Source of the DNA: Pseudomonas moraviensis
GTDB taxonomy: Bacteria; Pseudomonadota; Gammaproteobacteria; Pseudomonadales; Pseudomonadaceae
DNA: 64,000 bases
Direction of reading: 5' to 3'
NCBI RefSeq assembly: GCF_900105805.1
Contig: NZ_LT629788.1
Span: 1,426,001-1,490,000 of the forward strand
Positions within the stretch are counted from its first letter, which is position 1; each line of letters begins with the position of its first letter. The translations under genes were made by a program, and so were the position numbers. Shown here piece after piece: positions 1 to 8,009 of this stretch. The notes beneath the pieces are model-generated. The model saw nothing but the letters and a program-made list of their open reading frames with translations, did not search any database and had not been told where the DNA came from.

Positions 1-206
1 TGCCAGGCGCGTTCGCCGAGCACTTCGATGTCGCCACTGCTGGGCTTTAGCGCCGTCGCCAACAGATTGAGCAGGCTCGATTTGCCGGCGCCGGACGGGC
101 CGATGATCGCGACCTGTTCGCCGACACCAATCTGCACGTCGATGTTGCGAAGGGCATCGACGCCATTGGCATGGCGCAGGCCGCCCTTGGTGAGGCGTAG
201 GGTCAT
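1..206 (-). CDS. ABC transporter ATP-binding protein, phosphonate/selenate type (partial)
   Basis: Only the N-terminal 68 codons are present; the gene runs off the left edge. The Walker A motif GPSGAGKS is at residues 36-43, preceded by the usual recognition strand. It supplies energy to an inner-membrane importer. Its ATG overlaps the stop of the upstream binding-protein gene by 4 nt (ATGA), so the two are translationally coupled. The pairing with a PhnD-like binding protein points to the PhnC subfamily; the substrate (phosphonate, or selenate as proposed for the related Pseudomonas system) cannot be settled from this fragment. Confidence 0.85.
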   Translation of the reverse strand, partial: MTLRLTKGGLRHANGVDALRNIDVQIGVGEQVAIIGPSGAGKSSLLNLLATALKPSSGDIEVLGERAW

Positions 207-1066
207 TTCAGCAGTTCGGCGGCGCGGGCGGCTTCCTCGATGCCCTTGTAGTTCTCGGGCTTGGTGTCGATGAAGCGACTGGCGGCTTGCAGATCAAGGA
301 TCTTCTTCTGCTCAGGATTGGCCGGGTCCAGATCGAGGAAGGCTTTCTTGATCTTCGCTGCCAGCGCCTTGTCGAGGGTGCCGCGCACGGTCCAGTTGTA
401 ATCGAAGTAGGTCGGGGTGGTGGCGAAGACCTTGACCTTGGTGGTGTCGACCTTGCCGGCATCGACCAGTTTCTGCCAGACGCTGGCGTTCAACACACCG
501 GCATCGACCTTGCCGGCCTGCACCCAGGCAACGGTGGCGTCATGCGCGCCGGAGTAGGCGACACGACTGAAATAGGCTTCAGGTTTGATGCCGTCGTTCT
601 TCAACATGAAGTAACGCGGCATCAGGCTGCCCGAGGTGGACGACACCGAACCGAAGGCGAAGGTCTTGCCCTTGAGGTCGGCGAGGCTTTTTACGTTCGG
701 GTCGGCGGTGATGAATTTGCTGGTGAACTGCGCATCCTGTTCACGCTGCACCAGCGGGATCACTGGGGTGGTGGCGTCGGTCTTCAAGCGGGCCTGCACG
801 AACGTGAAACCGCCGAGCCAGGCCATGTCGAGGCGATCGGTGGCCAGGGCTTCAACCACCGCCGGGTAGTCGGCGACCGGGACGAACTGCACCTTCATGC
901 CCAACTGCTGTTCAAGATAGGCGCCCAGCGGTTCGAACTTGCGCAGCAGTTCGGTCGGCGCTTCGTCGGGAATCGCGCTGACGCGCAGGACATCAGCGGC
1001 TTGCGTCATCAGGGCAGAAAAGGACAGGGCCAGGCCGGCGGTGAGGGCGAGGGTACGCTTGAACAT
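203..1066 (-). CDS. Periplasmic substrate-binding protein of a phosphonate/putative selenate ABC transporter
   Basis: A 287-residue PhnD-like protein. It has a clear signal peptide (MFKRTLALTAGLALSFSALM, likely cut after AQA near residue 23) and the PhnD fold signatures: an early strand LRVSAIPDEAP, a block around DRLDMAWLGGFTF, and a central segment LADLKGKTFAFGSVSSTSG that binds the oxyanion in this family. It would capture an oxyanion in the periplasm and hand it to the membrane complex whose ATPase gene follows. In fluorescens-group pseudomonads this type is annotated as putative selenate-binding; that name is family knowledge, not something the sequence proves. First gene of its operon in the window, with a 157-bp upstream gap before the convergent-side neighbour. 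Confidence 0.85.
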   Translation of the reverse strand: MFKRTLALTAGLALSFSALMTQAADVLRVSAIPDEAPTELLRKFEPLGAYLEQQLGMKVQFVPVADYPAVVEALATDRLDMAWLGGFTFVQARLKTDATTPVIPLVQREQDAQFTSKFITADPNVKSLADLKGKTFAFGSVSSTSGSLMPRYFMLKNDGIKPEAYFSRVAYSGAHDATVAWVQAGKVDAGVLNASVWQKLVDAGKVDTTKVKVFATTPTYFDYNWTVRGTLDKALAAKIKKAFLDLDPANPEQKKILDLQAASRFIDTKPENYKGIEEAARAAELLK

Positions 1067-1223
1067 AGAATTCTCCGTTTCGTAAGCGTCAACATTCGAA
1101 GGGCTGCCGCTACAGAGCGGCGCGCCACGTCAGGGTAGACGAAACGGCGAGGTTATACGCATTCGCGAGGAGATTGGCCAGCCTCCCTGCCGGCGCGTTG
1201 TGTCTGTTTGTGTGCTGTACCGG

Positions 1224-1622
1224 TCAAGCCGCTTCCGGCAGTTTGGCAATCACCTTGATCTCGAAATCGAAACCCGCGAGCCAGGTCACGCCGACAGCCG
1301 TCACCGTCGGAAACGGCGCTTCGCCCCAGAACTCCGGCACCACGCTCCAGATGGTTTCGAACGTCGAGTGCGGGTCGACCATGAACACGGTGATATCCAC
1401 CGCATCATCGAAGCTGCAACCGGCCGCAGCGAGGATCGCGTTGAGGTTGTTGAAAGCCGTGCGCACCTGATCGCGCAGATCCGCTTCGGGCGAACCGTCC
1501 TCGCGACTGCCGACTTGTCCTGAGACAAACAGGAAACCGTTGGAGCGAATCGCCGGCGAGTAACGGTGACGCTCGTACAGGGCGTGGCGGGCGGGTGGGA
1601 AAACTACATCGCGCTTGGACAT
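1224..1622 (-). CDS. RidA family protein (enamine/imine deaminase-like)
   Basis: 132 residues when started at the ATG before SKRDVVF; an in-frame upstream extension to 1718 lacks family similarity and would overlap the divergent promoter. It has the RidA/YjgF/UK114 fold pattern: RHRYSPAIRSNGFLFVSGQVG near the N-terminus, a central LNAILAAAGCSFDDAVDITVF helix-strand, and a C-terminal FPTVTAVGV strand. Members hydrolyse reactive enamine/imine intermediates from PLP enzymes or have drifted to other small-molecule roles. The canonical arginine of RidA near the C-terminus is not evident (VGVTWLAG in its place), so it is probably a divergent subfamily. Divergently transcribed from a LysR regulator that probably controls it. 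Confidence 0.85.
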   Translation of the reverse strand: MSKRDVVFPPARHALYERHRYSPAIRSNGFLFVSGQVGSREDGSPEADLRDQVRTAFNNLNAILAAAGCSFDDAVDITVFMVDPHSTFETIWSVVPEFWGEAPFPTVTAVGVTWLAGFDFEIKVIAKLPEAA

Positions 1623-1735
1623 GGTGCTGACTCCATCAGTGGGTGATGGGCTGACTTTAGGTATTTGCAGAGCCGCGATAAACGCGCAAGCTTGGCGTTC
1701 ACTGTTTGCAAATTCCAAACAATCGAGGGGCGCGG

Positions 1736-2629
1736 ATGGACCGATTCGATGCGATGCAGGCCTTCGCCCGGGTGGTCGAGGCGGGCAGTTTCACCAAAGC
1801 TGCCGAAACCCTGCACATGAGCAAGACCACGGTGACGCAACTGGTGCAGCAACTGGAGGCGCGGCTACGGGTCAAGCTGCTCAACCGCACCACGCGCAAG
1901 GTCAACGTCACCGCAGATGGTGCGGCGTATTACGAACGGGTGATCAAGCTGCTCGCCGACATGGACGACGCCGAAACCAGCCTGCCCGGCGCCGCCGCAC
2001 GGCCACGCGGGCGCTTGCGCATCGACGTGCCGAGCCCGTTCGCACGGCTGATCCTGGTGCCGGCCTTGCCGGATTTTCACGCGCGCTACCCGGACATCCA
2101 GATCGACATGGGCGTCAGCGACCGCATCGTCGACATCATCGATGAGAACGTCGATTGCGTAGTGCGCGGTGGTGAGTTGCTCGATCAATCGTTGATGGCG
2201 CGCAAGATCGCCGATCTGCCATTGGGCGTGTTTGCCGCACCGGCTTATCTGGCCCGCGAAGGTACGCCCGACCATCCGCGCGAACTGGAAGACTCCCATC
2301 ATCGGGTGGTCGCGTTTCTTTGGGCTCGCACCGGTAAACCTCTTCCGTACACCTTGCACAACGGCACCGAGCGCCTGCAGATCAAGGGCCGGCATGTGCT
2401 TGCGGTGGATGATGGCAATGCCTATCTGGCGGCGGGGCTGGCCGGCATGGGTGTGCTGTGGCTGCCGACGTATATGTCTGATGCGCATGTGGCACGGGGC
2501 GAGTTGGTGCAGTTGTTTGCGGATTGGCAGCTTGAGTCGATGCCGCTTTATCTGGCCTATCCGCCGAGTCGGCATGTGAGCGTGAAGTTGCGCGTCTTTA
2601 TCGACTGGGTGGTGCAGTTGATGGCGTAG
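1736..2629 (+). CDS. LysR family transcriptional regulator
   Basis: 297 residues from the ATG of MDRFDAMQAFARVVEAGSF; an upstream in-frame ATG at 1706 would add ten residues not seen in the family. The N-terminal winged HTH covers residues 1-60 (FTKAAETLHMSKTTVTQLVQQLEARL), followed by a LysR substrate-binding domain (RGRLRIDVPSPFARLILVPALPDF onward). The style (RLNRTTRKVNVTADGAAYYERV) resembles the many Pseudomonas regulators of small detoxification enzymes. It is divergent from the RidA gene with about 113 bp between starts, the typical arrangement for autoregulation plus control of the neighbour. Confidence 0.92.
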   Translation: MDRFDAMQAFARVVEAGSFTKAAETLHMSKTTVTQLVQQLEARLRVKLLNRTTRKVNVTADGAAYYERVIKLLADMDDAETSLPGAAARPRGRLRIDVPSPFARLILVPALPDFHARYPDIQIDMGVSDRIVDIIDENVDCVVRGGELLDQSLMARKIADLPLGVFAAPAYLAREGTPDHPRELEDSHHRVVAFLWARTGKPLPYTLHNGTERLQIKGRHVLAVDDGNAYLAAGLAGMGVLWLPTYMSDAHVARGELVQLFADWQLESMPLYLAYPPSRHVSVKLRVFIDWVVQLMA

Positions 2630-2753
2630 CGTGCCGATGGTGCAGTTATTGCTTGCGGGTGTCGCACAGCCGTCAAAATACCAACACAAGCGGCGACCGA
2701 AACCCATGCAATGATGAGATGCATGGCGTTCCCTTCAAGGAGCTTCACCTGCA

Positions 2754-3914
2754 ATGAACATGTATATCGATATTGTTGGCGCCTGCAATCTGAGTTGCCC
2801 TTCGTGCCCGATGGGCAACTCGGAAAATCTCAATTTCAAGAAATCCATGCAGCTGGACATGTTCAGGCAGATCGTTGAAAAGGCTAAAACCGAGGGCGTT
2901 CGTACGATCTTCCTCTACAACTGGACCGAGCCTTTGGTGCATCCGAAGATCGGCGAGTTTATCGAGATCATCAACGCCGCCGGCATGATGAGCGGTATCA
3001 GCACCAACCTCAACCTGGCGAAGAATATGGAAAAGGCGCTGTTGGCCGAGCCAGGTTATTTCCGGATTTCGTTATCAGGCTTTCATCAGGAAACTTACCA
3101 AAAGGGCCACGTCGGCGGTGATATCGAAGTCGTAAAGCAGAACATGATTGCGCTGCATGAAATCAAGCAACGCCTCGGCTTGAAGACGCGAGTAGATGTT
3201 TATTACCACCGCTACCTGGACAACATTGAAGAAGAGGCGCTGATGCGCGAGTTCAGTGAGCGTCTCGGCTTTGTGTTCACCACTGGTTATTCGGTGATGA
3301 TGCCGCTGGAGAAAGCGCTGGCGATTGTCGAGCGCGATCCGTCTGTTTCAGCCACTGACCACGAAACACTCACACGTCTGGCGCTCCCGCCTTACGATGA
3401 TCTGATCAATGTCCTGCAGCATTACCCCAAGCAGGCTTGCACACTCAAAGATGACTGGCTGGTGATCGACTGCAACGGCAATACAGTCTTGTGCTGCACG
3501 ATTTTCAACCAGACCGAATATCAGGTTGGCAAATATCTCGACATGCCGATCGAGGAACTGACACGGCGCAAATCCACGCAGAAAAACTGCGTCGACATGT
3601 GCGACCGCTGCGCATCGAAAGGGCTGCACATCTACTCGACATACCCCAATCAGGGGGTTCTGGAGCGGCACGCGGTAAACCGCATTCTCGACTTCGAACG
3701 ACTTGCCAGCGAGGGGCTTGCGGTGGACAGCCAGCAACTGGGGCGCGCCGGCGAAGTCAGCGCCGAGAATTTCGATGAAGCCCAGTATCTTCGACTCAAT
3801 GACGATGTAAGGGTGGCGGTGTCCCAAGGTGCTTTCAACAGTGGCTACCAGCACTACCTGCTGTGTGGGCGTCTGGAAGGACGACTCGGTGCCGGTGCGT
3901 TTTCGGTGATCTGA
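2754..3914 (+). CDS. Radical SAM/SPASM-like protein with C-terminal glycosyltransferase-associated motif
   Basis: 386 residues. Cysteines C11, C15 and C18 (CNLSCPSC) form the CxxxCxxC motif that binds the SAM-cleaving 4Fe-4S cluster. Residues about 229-300 carry further cysteines (CTLKDD, VLCCTIF, NCVDMCDRCASKG) arranged like a SPASM/twitch auxiliary-cluster domain. The last 45 residues (FDEAQYLRLNDDVRVAV...YQHYLLCGRLEGR) match a short repeat usually found on glycosyltransferases and other polysaccharide enzymes, so this looks like a fusion. The start is chosen at ATG 2754 with AAGGAG-type SD upstream (tcaaggagct). No partner peptide gene is visible beside it; the substrate is unknown. Confidence 0.8.
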   Translation: MNMYIDIVGACNLSCPSCPMGNSENLNFKKSMQLDMFRQIVEKAKTEGVRTIFLYNWTEPLVHPKIGEFIEIINAAGMMSGISTNLNLAKNMEKALLAEPGYFRISLSGFHQETYQKGHVGGDIEVVKQNMIALHEIKQRLGLKTRVDVYYHRYLDNIEEEALMREFSERLGFVFTTGYSVMMPLEKALAIVERDPSVSATDHETLTRLALPPYDDLINVLQHYPKQACTLKDDWLVIDCNGNTVLCCTIFNQTEYQVGKYLDMPIEELTRRKSTQKNCVDMCDRCASKGLHIYSTYPNQGVLERHAVNRILDFERLASEGLAVDSQQLGRAGEVSAENFDEAQYLRLNDDVRVAVSQGAFNSGYQHYLLCGRLEGRLGAGAFSVI

Positions 3915-3969
3915 AGCGGCATTGGGGTGGGTGCTCATACACCAATCCTTCAAACGGCAGCCTTGATTG

Positions 3970-3997
3970 CGTTCCCCGTGGGTAAGCATGGGGAACG
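3970..3997. terminator. Possible hairpin between convergent genes
   Basis: An 8-bp perfect stem (CGTTCCCC/GGGGAACG) with a 12-nt loop lies between the ends of the radical SAM gene and the converging DUF6708 gene. There is no clear T-run on either strand, so intrinsic termination is only a possibility. Confidence 0.35.
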
Positions 3998-4006
3998 AAA
4001 ACGCCA

Positions 4007-4810
4007 TTACGGAGCTGTCCGCGATTGCAGGTCAATGTCGGCGGGCCATTGCACTTTCGGGGCGAGCCGGCGGGCGAGATTGAAGCGCACGTCTTCGTTG
4101 TTCCAGTCGCGCGGTGGTCTGGGGAAGGTGGGCAGGGCTTGCGGGCCTTGCTGCATGAACAATAGGGCCATGGCCCAGTACATTTCGCCTTGCATGGTGC
4201 CGTGGGCGAAATGGAAACGCTCGAGCACCTGACAGGTGCCGGGTTTCACCACGGCGATGCTCACCGACTCGATCAGGCCGCCAGTGCCCATGGGGCCATA
4301 TACGCTGCTCACCTCGGCGCGCAGATCATCCCAGTCGTAAACCTCGGCACGCACGCCCCAGGCAGTTCGGCTGAATGGGCGTAGCCCGTCGTGGTGGAAG
4401 CGATAGACGTAGACTTTGCGGCGCAGGCGGTTGAAGCGGATGGGTTCGTCGCGGGGGGCTTCTACGTCCATTCGCCAGACATGAATACCGAACCAAAACA
4501 GGACAATGGATAAACCGAGGCAGACTAGAATGAAGCCCCAATCAACGGATTCCCATGGTGCAGGAGGGAGGATTAGGGGAGTTGTAAGCAGGAGAAAGGA
4601 CAAACCTAGAATAGCTATCGCCAACCAGGCGCCTAGCCCCCGTATTCTCAGTGCCGAGCGGTGCAGTTCAAGGTAAATGGCATCCGCATGATTCGGCGGA
4701 CTTGGCATTACGGGTGGATATGGGAGGTTGCTAGGAGTTTGATCCGGCTTTGGCAGATCGCGTTTCCAGCCAAGCGCGGGTTTGTCGAGCAAAGGAGCTG
4801 TAAATAGCAT
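4007..4810 (-). CDS. DUF6708-type membrane protein (probable T6SS immunity paralogue 1)
   Basis: 267 residues from the ATG of MLFTAPLLDKPALGWK; the longer reading frame to 4882 has no counterpart in the paralogue. It has a proline-rich cytosolic N-terminus, two membrane segments (about residues 65-85 and 95-117), then a conserved soluble part (WRMDVEAPRDEPIRFNR, KVYVYRFHHDGLRPFSR, YDWDDLRAE). Two further genes of the same layout lie upstream, directly behind a VasX-like effector. By analogy with VasX/TsiV2, where the immunity protein is a membrane protein encoded beside the toxin, I infer an immunity role; the family itself has no established function that I can name with certainty. Confidence 0.7.
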   Translation of the reverse strand: MLFTAPLLDKPALGWKRDLPKPDQTPSNLPYPPVMPSPPNHADAIYLELHRSALRIRGLGAWLAIAILGLSFLLLTTPLILPPAPWESVDWGFILVCLGLSIVLFWFGIHVWRMDVEAPRDEPIRFNRLRRKVYVYRFHHDGLRPFSRTAWGVRAEVYDWDDLRAEVSSVYGPMGTGGLIESVSIAVVKPGTCQVLERFHFAHGTMQGEMYWAMALLFMQQGPQALPTFPRPPRDWNNEDVRFNLARRLAPKVQWPADIDLQSRTAP

Positions 4811-4915
4811 GATGAGCAGTTCCGGTTCTATGTGAGTGCTGCTTGCAGCTTTAAATTTGCAGACGCGCCGGCAGGTAGCCAAAGGTGCATATGCCCTATC
4901 GCGGCGGGTCCGTAT

Positions 4916-4948
4916 TCAGGGAGCGGTGCGTGACTCCAGGTCTATTTC
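4916..4948 (-). pseudogene. Severed 3' end of DUF6708 paralogue 2
   Basis: Reading leftwards after the IS, these 33 nt give GAA (the duplicated target codon) then IDLESRTAP and a TGA stop at 4916-4918. Paralogue 1 ends WPADIDLQSRTAP, so this is the lost tail of the gene at 6207-6979, separated from it by the whole insertion sequence. Confidence 0.9.
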
Positions 4949-5015
4949 TGATCTGGCTTAATGATTCTGGACACCCCTAAAGGGCGGTAATCTACGCCCA
5001 TAGACGAGGTGTGAT

Positions 5016-5315
5016 TTGACCAGACGATATTTTTCGACAGATTTCAAACGGGATGCGGCTTGCCTGGTTTTGGATAAAGACTATTCGGTGAGTGAAGCCT
5101 GCGAAGCAATGGGCGTGGGCCCTACAGCTCTGCGTCGCTGGGTTGAGCAACTGCGTGCGGAGCGCAGCGGCAAGACGCCTGAGAAGTCCAAGGCCATGAC
5201 CGTTGACCAACAACGCATCCAGGAACTGGAAGCAACAATTCGACGGATTGAGCGCGAGAAGGAAATTTTAAAAAAGGCTACAGCTCTCTTGATGTCGGAT
5301 TCCCTCGATCGGTAA
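5016..5315 (+). CDS. IS3 family transposase OrfA (IS911-like)
   Basis: 99 residues starting at TTG. The N-terminal helix-turn-helix (YSVSEACEAMGVGPTALRRWVEQLR) binds the IS ends. It is followed by a heptad coiled coil (IQELEATIRRIEREKEILKKATALL) that in IS911 drives oligomerisation. It ends MSDSLDR. The A-AAA-AAG slippery heptamer at 5270-5276, within the leucine-zipper codons, allows a -1 shift into orfB to make the OrfAB transposase. OrfA alone regulates transposition in the IS911 model. Identical in protein sequence to the copy at 14388-14687. Confidence 0.95.
   Translation: MTRRYFSTDFKRDAACLVLDKDYSVSEACEAMGVGPTALRRWVEQLRAERSGKTPEKSKAMTVDQQRIQELEATIRRIEREKEILKKATALLMSDSLDR
5270..5276 (+). 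promoter_or_regulatory. Programmed -1 frameshift site A-AAA-AAG
   Basis: In the orfA frame this reads TTA AAA AAG. Slipping back one base enters the orfB frame, which is open without a stop from here through the orfB ATG at 5357. This is the classic IS3-family signal for making OrfAB. Confidence 0.9.
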
Positions 5316-5356
5316 GGCTGGTCGAGGAGTTAAGCGAGCAATATTCAAGATCCGAG

Positions 5357-6157
5357 TTGTGCGTTGTATTTGGAATCAACCGCAGCAGTTATTACGAGCG
5401 TCTGAAACAGCGGGCGAAAGTAGATGACGGGCGCAATCGCCTAAAGATCAAAGCTGCTGAATTACATGAGCAAAGTCGCGGCTCAATGGGCGCGCGCAGC
5501 CTGTCAAAGGCGCTATGTAACGAAAAAGAGTCGGTGGGTCGTTACATGGCTCGTAGCCTGATGCGCGAGCTCGGGTTGAAGAGTCAGCAACGGCGCAGGC
5601 ATCGTTACAAACCCAGCGGTGCGGAGGCGCAATACGCCCCCAATCATTTGGAGCGTAAATTCAATGTCGAGATCCCCAATCGAGTGTGGTGTGGCGACGT
5701 GACTTACATTTGGGCCGGTACTTACTGGGTTTATCTGGCTGCTGTACTTGATCTGCATGCCCGGCGTATCGTCGGCTGGGCGATGTCCAGAAGCCCGGAT
5801 TCAGCTCTGACCTGTCGAGCGTTAAAGATGGCTTTCGAGTCGCGAGGACGCCCTGAAAACCTAATGTTCCATTCGGATCAGGGCTGTCATTACAGCAGTA
5901 AAGTATTTCGTGAAATGCTGGCGGACATGCGCATAAAACAAAGCATGAGTCGACGAGGAAACTGCTGGGATAACGCCCCGATGGAGCGTTTCTTTGGCAG
6001 TTTGAAATCTGAATGGATACCCAAGGCTGGCTACCGAAACGAAGATGAGGCTAGTACCGATGTGTTGCGCTACCTGACCCATTATTACAATCGGATCAGG
6101 CTGCACAGTCACAACGGATATCGGACTCCGGTAGCAATGGAAGCCTTGGCAGCATGA
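5357..6157 (+). CDS. IS3 family transposase OrfB (IS911-like, DDE integrase core)
   Basis: 266 residues from the internal ATG; the functional product is OrfAB made by frameshifting upstream. An HTH_21-type segment lies near residues 26-85, then the rve integrase core. The catalytic triad is visible as D114 (WCGDVTYIW), D174 (FHSDQGCHYSS) and E210 (NAPMERFFGSLKSEW), with the 35-residue D-E spacing typical of the family. The conserved terminal segment YIHYNxxR-like (YYNRIRLHSHNGYRTP) is intact. Residue 106 is Ile here and Val in copy 2. Confidence 0.95.
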   Translation: MCVVFGINRSSYYERLKQRAKVDDGRNRLKIKAAELHEQSRGSMGARSLSKALCNEKESVGRYMARSLMRELGLKSQQRRRHRYKPSGAEAQYAPNHLERKFNVEIPNRVWCGDVTYIWAGTYWVYLAAVLDLHARRIVGWAMSRSPDSALTCRALKMAFESRGRPENLMFHSDQGCHYSSKVFREMLADMRIKQSMSRRGNCWDNAPMERFFGSLKSEWIPKAGYRNEDEASTDVLRYLTHYYNRIRLHSHNGYRTPVAMEALAA

Positions 6158-6206
6158 GAAATGACCTAAACCCTATAACCGTGTCCAGTATCGTTTGACC
6201 AGAACA

Positions 6207-6979
6207 TTCCGCAGGCCACCGCACTTTGGGAGCGAGGCGGCGGGCGAGGTTGAAGCGCACGTCTTCGTTGTTCCAGTCGCGCGGCGGTCTGGGGAAGGTG
6301 GGCAGGGCTTGCGGGCCTTGCTGCATGAACAGTTGGGCCATGGCCCAGTACATTTCGCCCTGTTGAATTTCATGGGCGAAATGAAAGCGATCTATGACCT
6401 GATGGGTGCCAGGATTCACCACGGCGAGGGTGACGGTTTCGATGAGACCGCCACTGCCCATGGGGCCGTAGATGCTGCAGGCCTCGGCGCGCAGGTCATC
6501 CCAGTCAAAAACGTCGACGCGCACACCCCAGGCGGTGCGGCTGAAGGGTCTGAGGCCGTCGTGATGGAAGCGGTAGACGTAGACTTTGCGTCGGGCGCGG
6601 TTGAAGCGGATGGGTTCGTCGCGGGGGGCGTCTACGTCCATTCGCCAGAAGAATACGCATACCCATAGAGGCACGATAAACGCGATGAGGCCAAAGAAGT
6701 TAAATGCAAAAGAAGGCACAGTTCCAGTTGTTATAAAGAGGGTAATCCAAGTGAAGGGAGGAATGAGAGAGAACAAAAAAGAGTCATAGCCCCCCAAACG
6801 GCAACACCCCTAATTCGGAAGGTCCCACTTGGCAACTCAAGATATACATCGTCAACATGATTGGGCGGATTCGATAGTACGGGTGGATACGGTTCGTTGG
6901 AGGGCGATTCGTTTGGCCCCGGCAAGTCGTGTTTCCAGCCAGGCGCTGGTGGCTCGAGTATCGGAGCTGTGAATATCAT
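6207..6979 (-). pseudogene. DUF6708-type immunity paralogue 2, frameshifted and IS-truncated
   Basis: The gene starts with MIFTAPILEPPAPGWK at 6979 and parallels paralogue 1 throughout. It carries two lesions. First, the frame changes between about 6775 and 6795, within a run of six A or six C on the + strand: the N-terminal frame stops at GLPSL while the remainder (FFWRMDVDAPRDEPIRFNR onward) continues in the next frame; one extra base would restore it. Second, IS copy 1 sits after WPAE, so the last nine codons lie at 4916-4948. The shifted frame now runs into the IS and stops at 6096. Probably nonfunctional unless the homopolymer slips. Confidence 0.85.
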
Positions 6980-7019
6980 CGGGGTAATTCCAGTTCGGTG
7001 TAGGCGCAAATAACCATGC

Positions 7020-8009
7020 TTATTTACCTGCTTCTTCAATGTTTCTAGGAAACTTGGGCTCGTAACACAGCAATAGCGACACCCAATGCGCACAGGCGTG
7101 AACAACTATCAACGGTAATAGAAATGTGTAGATGACTACGAAGATCCACAATTTGGGGGCTTTTACAAAGTCGCTGTCCAGTCGCCATACGGTCATGAAT
7201 GACCGCCAAGGCCAAGGAAATTTACCAATGAGCTTCTCGGGCTTGGGTGCGGCCTCCGGGCCATCCTCCATATAGCGTCGGATATACTCCCAGAACGCCA
7301 GCAACTCAGATGCATTACGAGTTGGTTTGCCCACAAATGTGATTTCGAAGTCGTCCTTGAGGTTGCCATGGACATCACGGACAGAATTACTCTCCTTGTC
7401 CCATCCCAGCACGACAAACCCGCCGGTGCCATTCAACTCAGACATTTTTGGATCAATGCAGACCTCGGCGGTGTCCCAGTCCAATGCCACAATCCCTCCA
7501 AGATGATTGGGGCGAAGCAGATAGATTTTTCGGGTGATGCGGTTGAAACGGACGATAAGGCGACGGGCGGTGAAAACCTCAAGTCGCAAGTAGCGAAATG
7601 CGTATTTTACGTAGAAATAAAGAGCCGTTAAGGGTATGAGCGGAATGCCTCCCAGTAAGATGTAGTCAAACGCAATCAGAGGGATTTGGTCACCTTTATA
7701 TCCTGCCAAAATGTCTCTGATAGCATGATGGAGTGTCATGCCTAACAGCCAAAATAATATTGCGCCACATCCTCCGATCATTAAAGTAATGAGTCCTCGC
7801 TTCTCATCATTTGGAGTGCGAATGTCTATGTATGTTGAGCTGTAAGAATAGAGCGAGTCGTTGCTTGTGATTTTTGTGGAAACTTTTTGATCTATACGAA
7901 TGGGTGGCAATTTTTCATTTTTTTGTTTTTGTGCATCAGCCTGTCTTGCCAGTGTGTTGTAATCAACCGTTGCACGGCCGTCGTATATGAGCCATTCAAA
8001 GTAATACAT
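7020..8009 (-). CDS. DUF6708-type membrane protein (probable cognate immunity protein of the VasX-like effector)
   Basis: 329 residues. Its ATG overlaps the effector's TAA stop by one base (TAATG), so effector and this protein are made together. Membrane segments are predicted at about residues 75-95, 115-138 and 295-320. The central soluble part (RRLIVRFNRITRKIYLLRPNHLGG, ALDWDTAEVC, LNGTGGFVVLGW) mirrors the smaller paralogues' IRFNR...KVYVYRFHHDG...DWDDLRAE, so it is the same family with a longer N-terminus. Position and membrane location fit an immunity protein in the inner membrane blocking a pore-forming toxin; that role is inferred. Confidence 0.75.
   Translation of the reverse strand: MYYFEWLIYDGRATVDYNTLARQADAQKQKNEKLPPIRIDQKVSTKITSNDSLYSYSSTYIDIRTPNDEKRGLITLMIGGCGAILFWLLGMTLHHAIRDILAGYKGDQIPLIAFDYILLGGIPLIPLTALYFYVKYAFRYLRLEVFTARRLIVRFNRITRKIYLLRPNHLGGIVALDWDTAEVCIDPKMSELNGTGGFVVLGWDKESNSVRDVHGNLKDDFEITFVGKPTRNASELLAFWEYIRRYMEDGPEAAPKPEKLIGKFPWPWRSFMTVWRLDSDFVKAPKLWIFVVIYTFLLPLIVVHACAHWVSLLLCYEPKFPRNIEEAGK

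Larger units (their letters stand above)
4949..6206 (+). mobile_element. IS911-like insertion sequence (IS3 family), copy 1
   Basis: 1258 bp. It starts TGATCTGGCTTAATG and ends in CCAGAACA; the terminal inverted repeats match at about 20 of 26 positions, ending in a shared CTGGACAC block. A 3-bp target duplication TTC is present at 4946-4948 and 6207-6209. It encodes orfA and orfB joined by a -1 frameshift site. The OrfA sequence (EILKKATALLMSD ending, RRYFSTDFKRDAACLV start) is very close in style to IS911 OrfA. It is nearly identical to copy 2 at 13497-14754, differing by only a few bases that I could see. Complete and probably active. Confidence 0.95.

Noticed and set aside
287..1138. Long open frame on the + strand antisense to the binding-protein gene
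   Set aside because: It lies opposite a gene with clear signal peptide and family motifs, has no family match, and arises from GC-rich codon bias.
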